From Clostridiales bacterium (GTDB lineage Bacteria; Bacillota_A; Clostridia; Tissierellales; Sedimentibacteraceae): a stretch of DNA of 5,925 nt. The DNA is taken from NCBI GenBank assembly GCA_003514865.1, contig DOON01000313.1, positions 11,276 to 17,200 on the forward strand. Direction: 5' to 3'. The notes beneath the pieces are model-generated. The model saw nothing but the letters and a program-made list of their open reading frames with translations, did no database searches and was not told the origin of the DNA. Shown here piece after piece: positions 5,390 through 5,925 of the stretch; the stretch's first letter is position 1; every line of letters starts with the position of its first letter. The position numbers were made by a program, and so were the translations under genes.

Positions 5390-5830
5390 CCCGCTATTAT
5401 GGAGAGCGCAAAAAAAGAATTTCTTGCCCATGGGTTTGAAAGGGCTTCATTGTTTACAATATGTGAGGATGCGGGAGTTAACACAGATGCGTTGTACAAA
5501 AAATTTAAGGGAAAGGAAGAATTGTTCCGTGCTGTAGTAGCTGATACGGTTAAGGCGCTGAATGATTATGTGGAAATGCACAGCGCCGCTCAGGCGTGTG
5601 ACCTGACTGATGAAGAGCTAATCAAGGCATGGGAAATGAATGAAAGTATGCTTTTATGGTTTCATTTCCTCTATCAGTACCATGACGGCTTTGTGCTTCT
5701 GATTTCAGGTGCGTCAGGAACAGATTATGGTTTCTTTGGTAAACCGTTCCCTTCGATGACTGTTGCTTATATAAATGCCTTAGGGCTAGAGGAAATAAAA
5801 TTAGAAATTGAAATATGGGCAGCTAAATAA
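5364..5830 (+). pseudogene. TetR/AcrR-family regulator, apparently frameshifted near the start and shortened at the C-terminus
   Basis: A TetR helix-turn-helix domain is clear: ESAKKEFLAHGFERAS, then ICEDAGVNTDALYKKFKGKEELFRAVV, in the frame open from 5399 to 5830 (143 codons from the ATG at 5399). The usual residues before helix 1 are missing from that start, and no ribosome binding site precedes it. The missing part is found in another frame: ATG at 5364 reads MSKPDLSIDP, then CCG at 5391-5393, two bases (CT, 5394-5395), then ATT ATG GAG AGC in the second frame. Inserting one base (for example CGT for CT) joins them as SIDP-R-IMESAKKEF, a normal TetR N-terminus. A one-base deletion is therefore likely. 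The joined product would be about 155 residues against the family's usual 190-210, so the ligand domain also seems truncated, just before a palindrome-rich segment. If 5399 is a true start, a functional short regulator remains possible. Confidence 0.6.
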
Positions 5831-5849
5831 TTTCTGCCAAAGAATCATG

Positions 5850-5925
5850 ACCACCGGCTCAGCCGGTGGTTTGCTCTTGCCCTATAAGGGCATGGTACTG
5901 GCTTGAGCCTTAAGGCTCACTGAAT
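5850..5925. mobile_element. Palindrome cluster, possible end of an IS200/IS605-type or miniature mobile element (continues past the window)
   Basis: Three hairpins follow one another within 70 bases. ACCACCGGCT-C-AGCCGGTGGT (5850-5870) has 10-bp arms. TGCCCT-ATA-AGGGCA (5878-5892) has 6-bp arms. TGAGCCTT-AAGGCTCA (5904-5919) is a perfect 16-bp palindrome. The segment is richer in G+C than the flanking sequence and contains no gene. Subterminal hairpins are characteristic of IS200/IS605 elements, and I recall similar hairpin runs ahead of such transposases in Clostridia, but no transposase is visible before the window ends. The first hairpin, followed by TTTGCTCTT, could also act as a weak terminator for the upstream unit. 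Confidence 0.45.

Noticed and set aside
5251..5499. Minus-strand 82-codon open frame across the end of the second RCK gene and tetR
   Set aside because: It is antisense to two plus-strand coding regions, with no recognisable protein features and no ribosome binding site.

Overview
The window is part of a high-affinity potassium uptake (Kdp) locus from a low-to-moderate GC Gram-positive bacterium, most likely a member of the Clostridia. This is inferred from strong AGGAGG-type ribosome binding sites, AT-rich intergenic DNA, Firmicute-like Kdp proteins and a TetR-type regulator of a style common in that group. Species cannot be read from the sequence.

Left part, minus strand (1-862): the start of the transporter operon. 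In transcription order it holds a 30-codon single-span membrane peptide, kdpF (25 codons) and the first 162 codons of kdpA, which runs off the left edge. Its promoter region lies between the peptide and the intrinsic terminator of the upstream kdpDE unit.

Middle, minus strand (870-4308): kdpD (sensor kinase, 897 residues from the preferred start) and kdpE (response regulator, 234 residues) overlap by 8 bases. They lie upstream of the transporter genes and are separated from them by a terminator. The kdpD universal-stress-protein domain carries a near-match to the c-di-AMP binding motif reported for Staphylococcus aureus KdpD.

A 266-base intergenic region (4261-4526) separates kdpD from a divergent plus-strand unit. 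It contains an 11-bp-period direct repeat (TTAAGAT-N4-TTAAGAT). A near copy sits in front of the transporter operon, and in both places it lies exactly 44 bp from an extended -10 element. This is the best candidate for the KdpE operator. A second set of repeats with a 20-bp period overlaps the divergent promoter.

Right part, plus strand (4527-5925): two overlapping genes each encode a lone TrkA/RCK nucleotide-binding domain, with no C-terminal ligand domain and no adjacent pore gene. They are followed by a tetR-like gene that appears frameshifted near its start and shortened at its end. The window ends in a run of three perfect or near-perfect palindromes that resembles the end of an IS200/IS605-type or miniature mobile element.

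Together, KdpD/KdpE would sense potassium limitation or c-di-AMP state and switch on both their own operon and kdpFA(BC). The divergent RCK-domain pair is a second potassium-related regulatory module, probably for a Trk/Ktr-type transporter encoded elsewhere or for Kdp itself.
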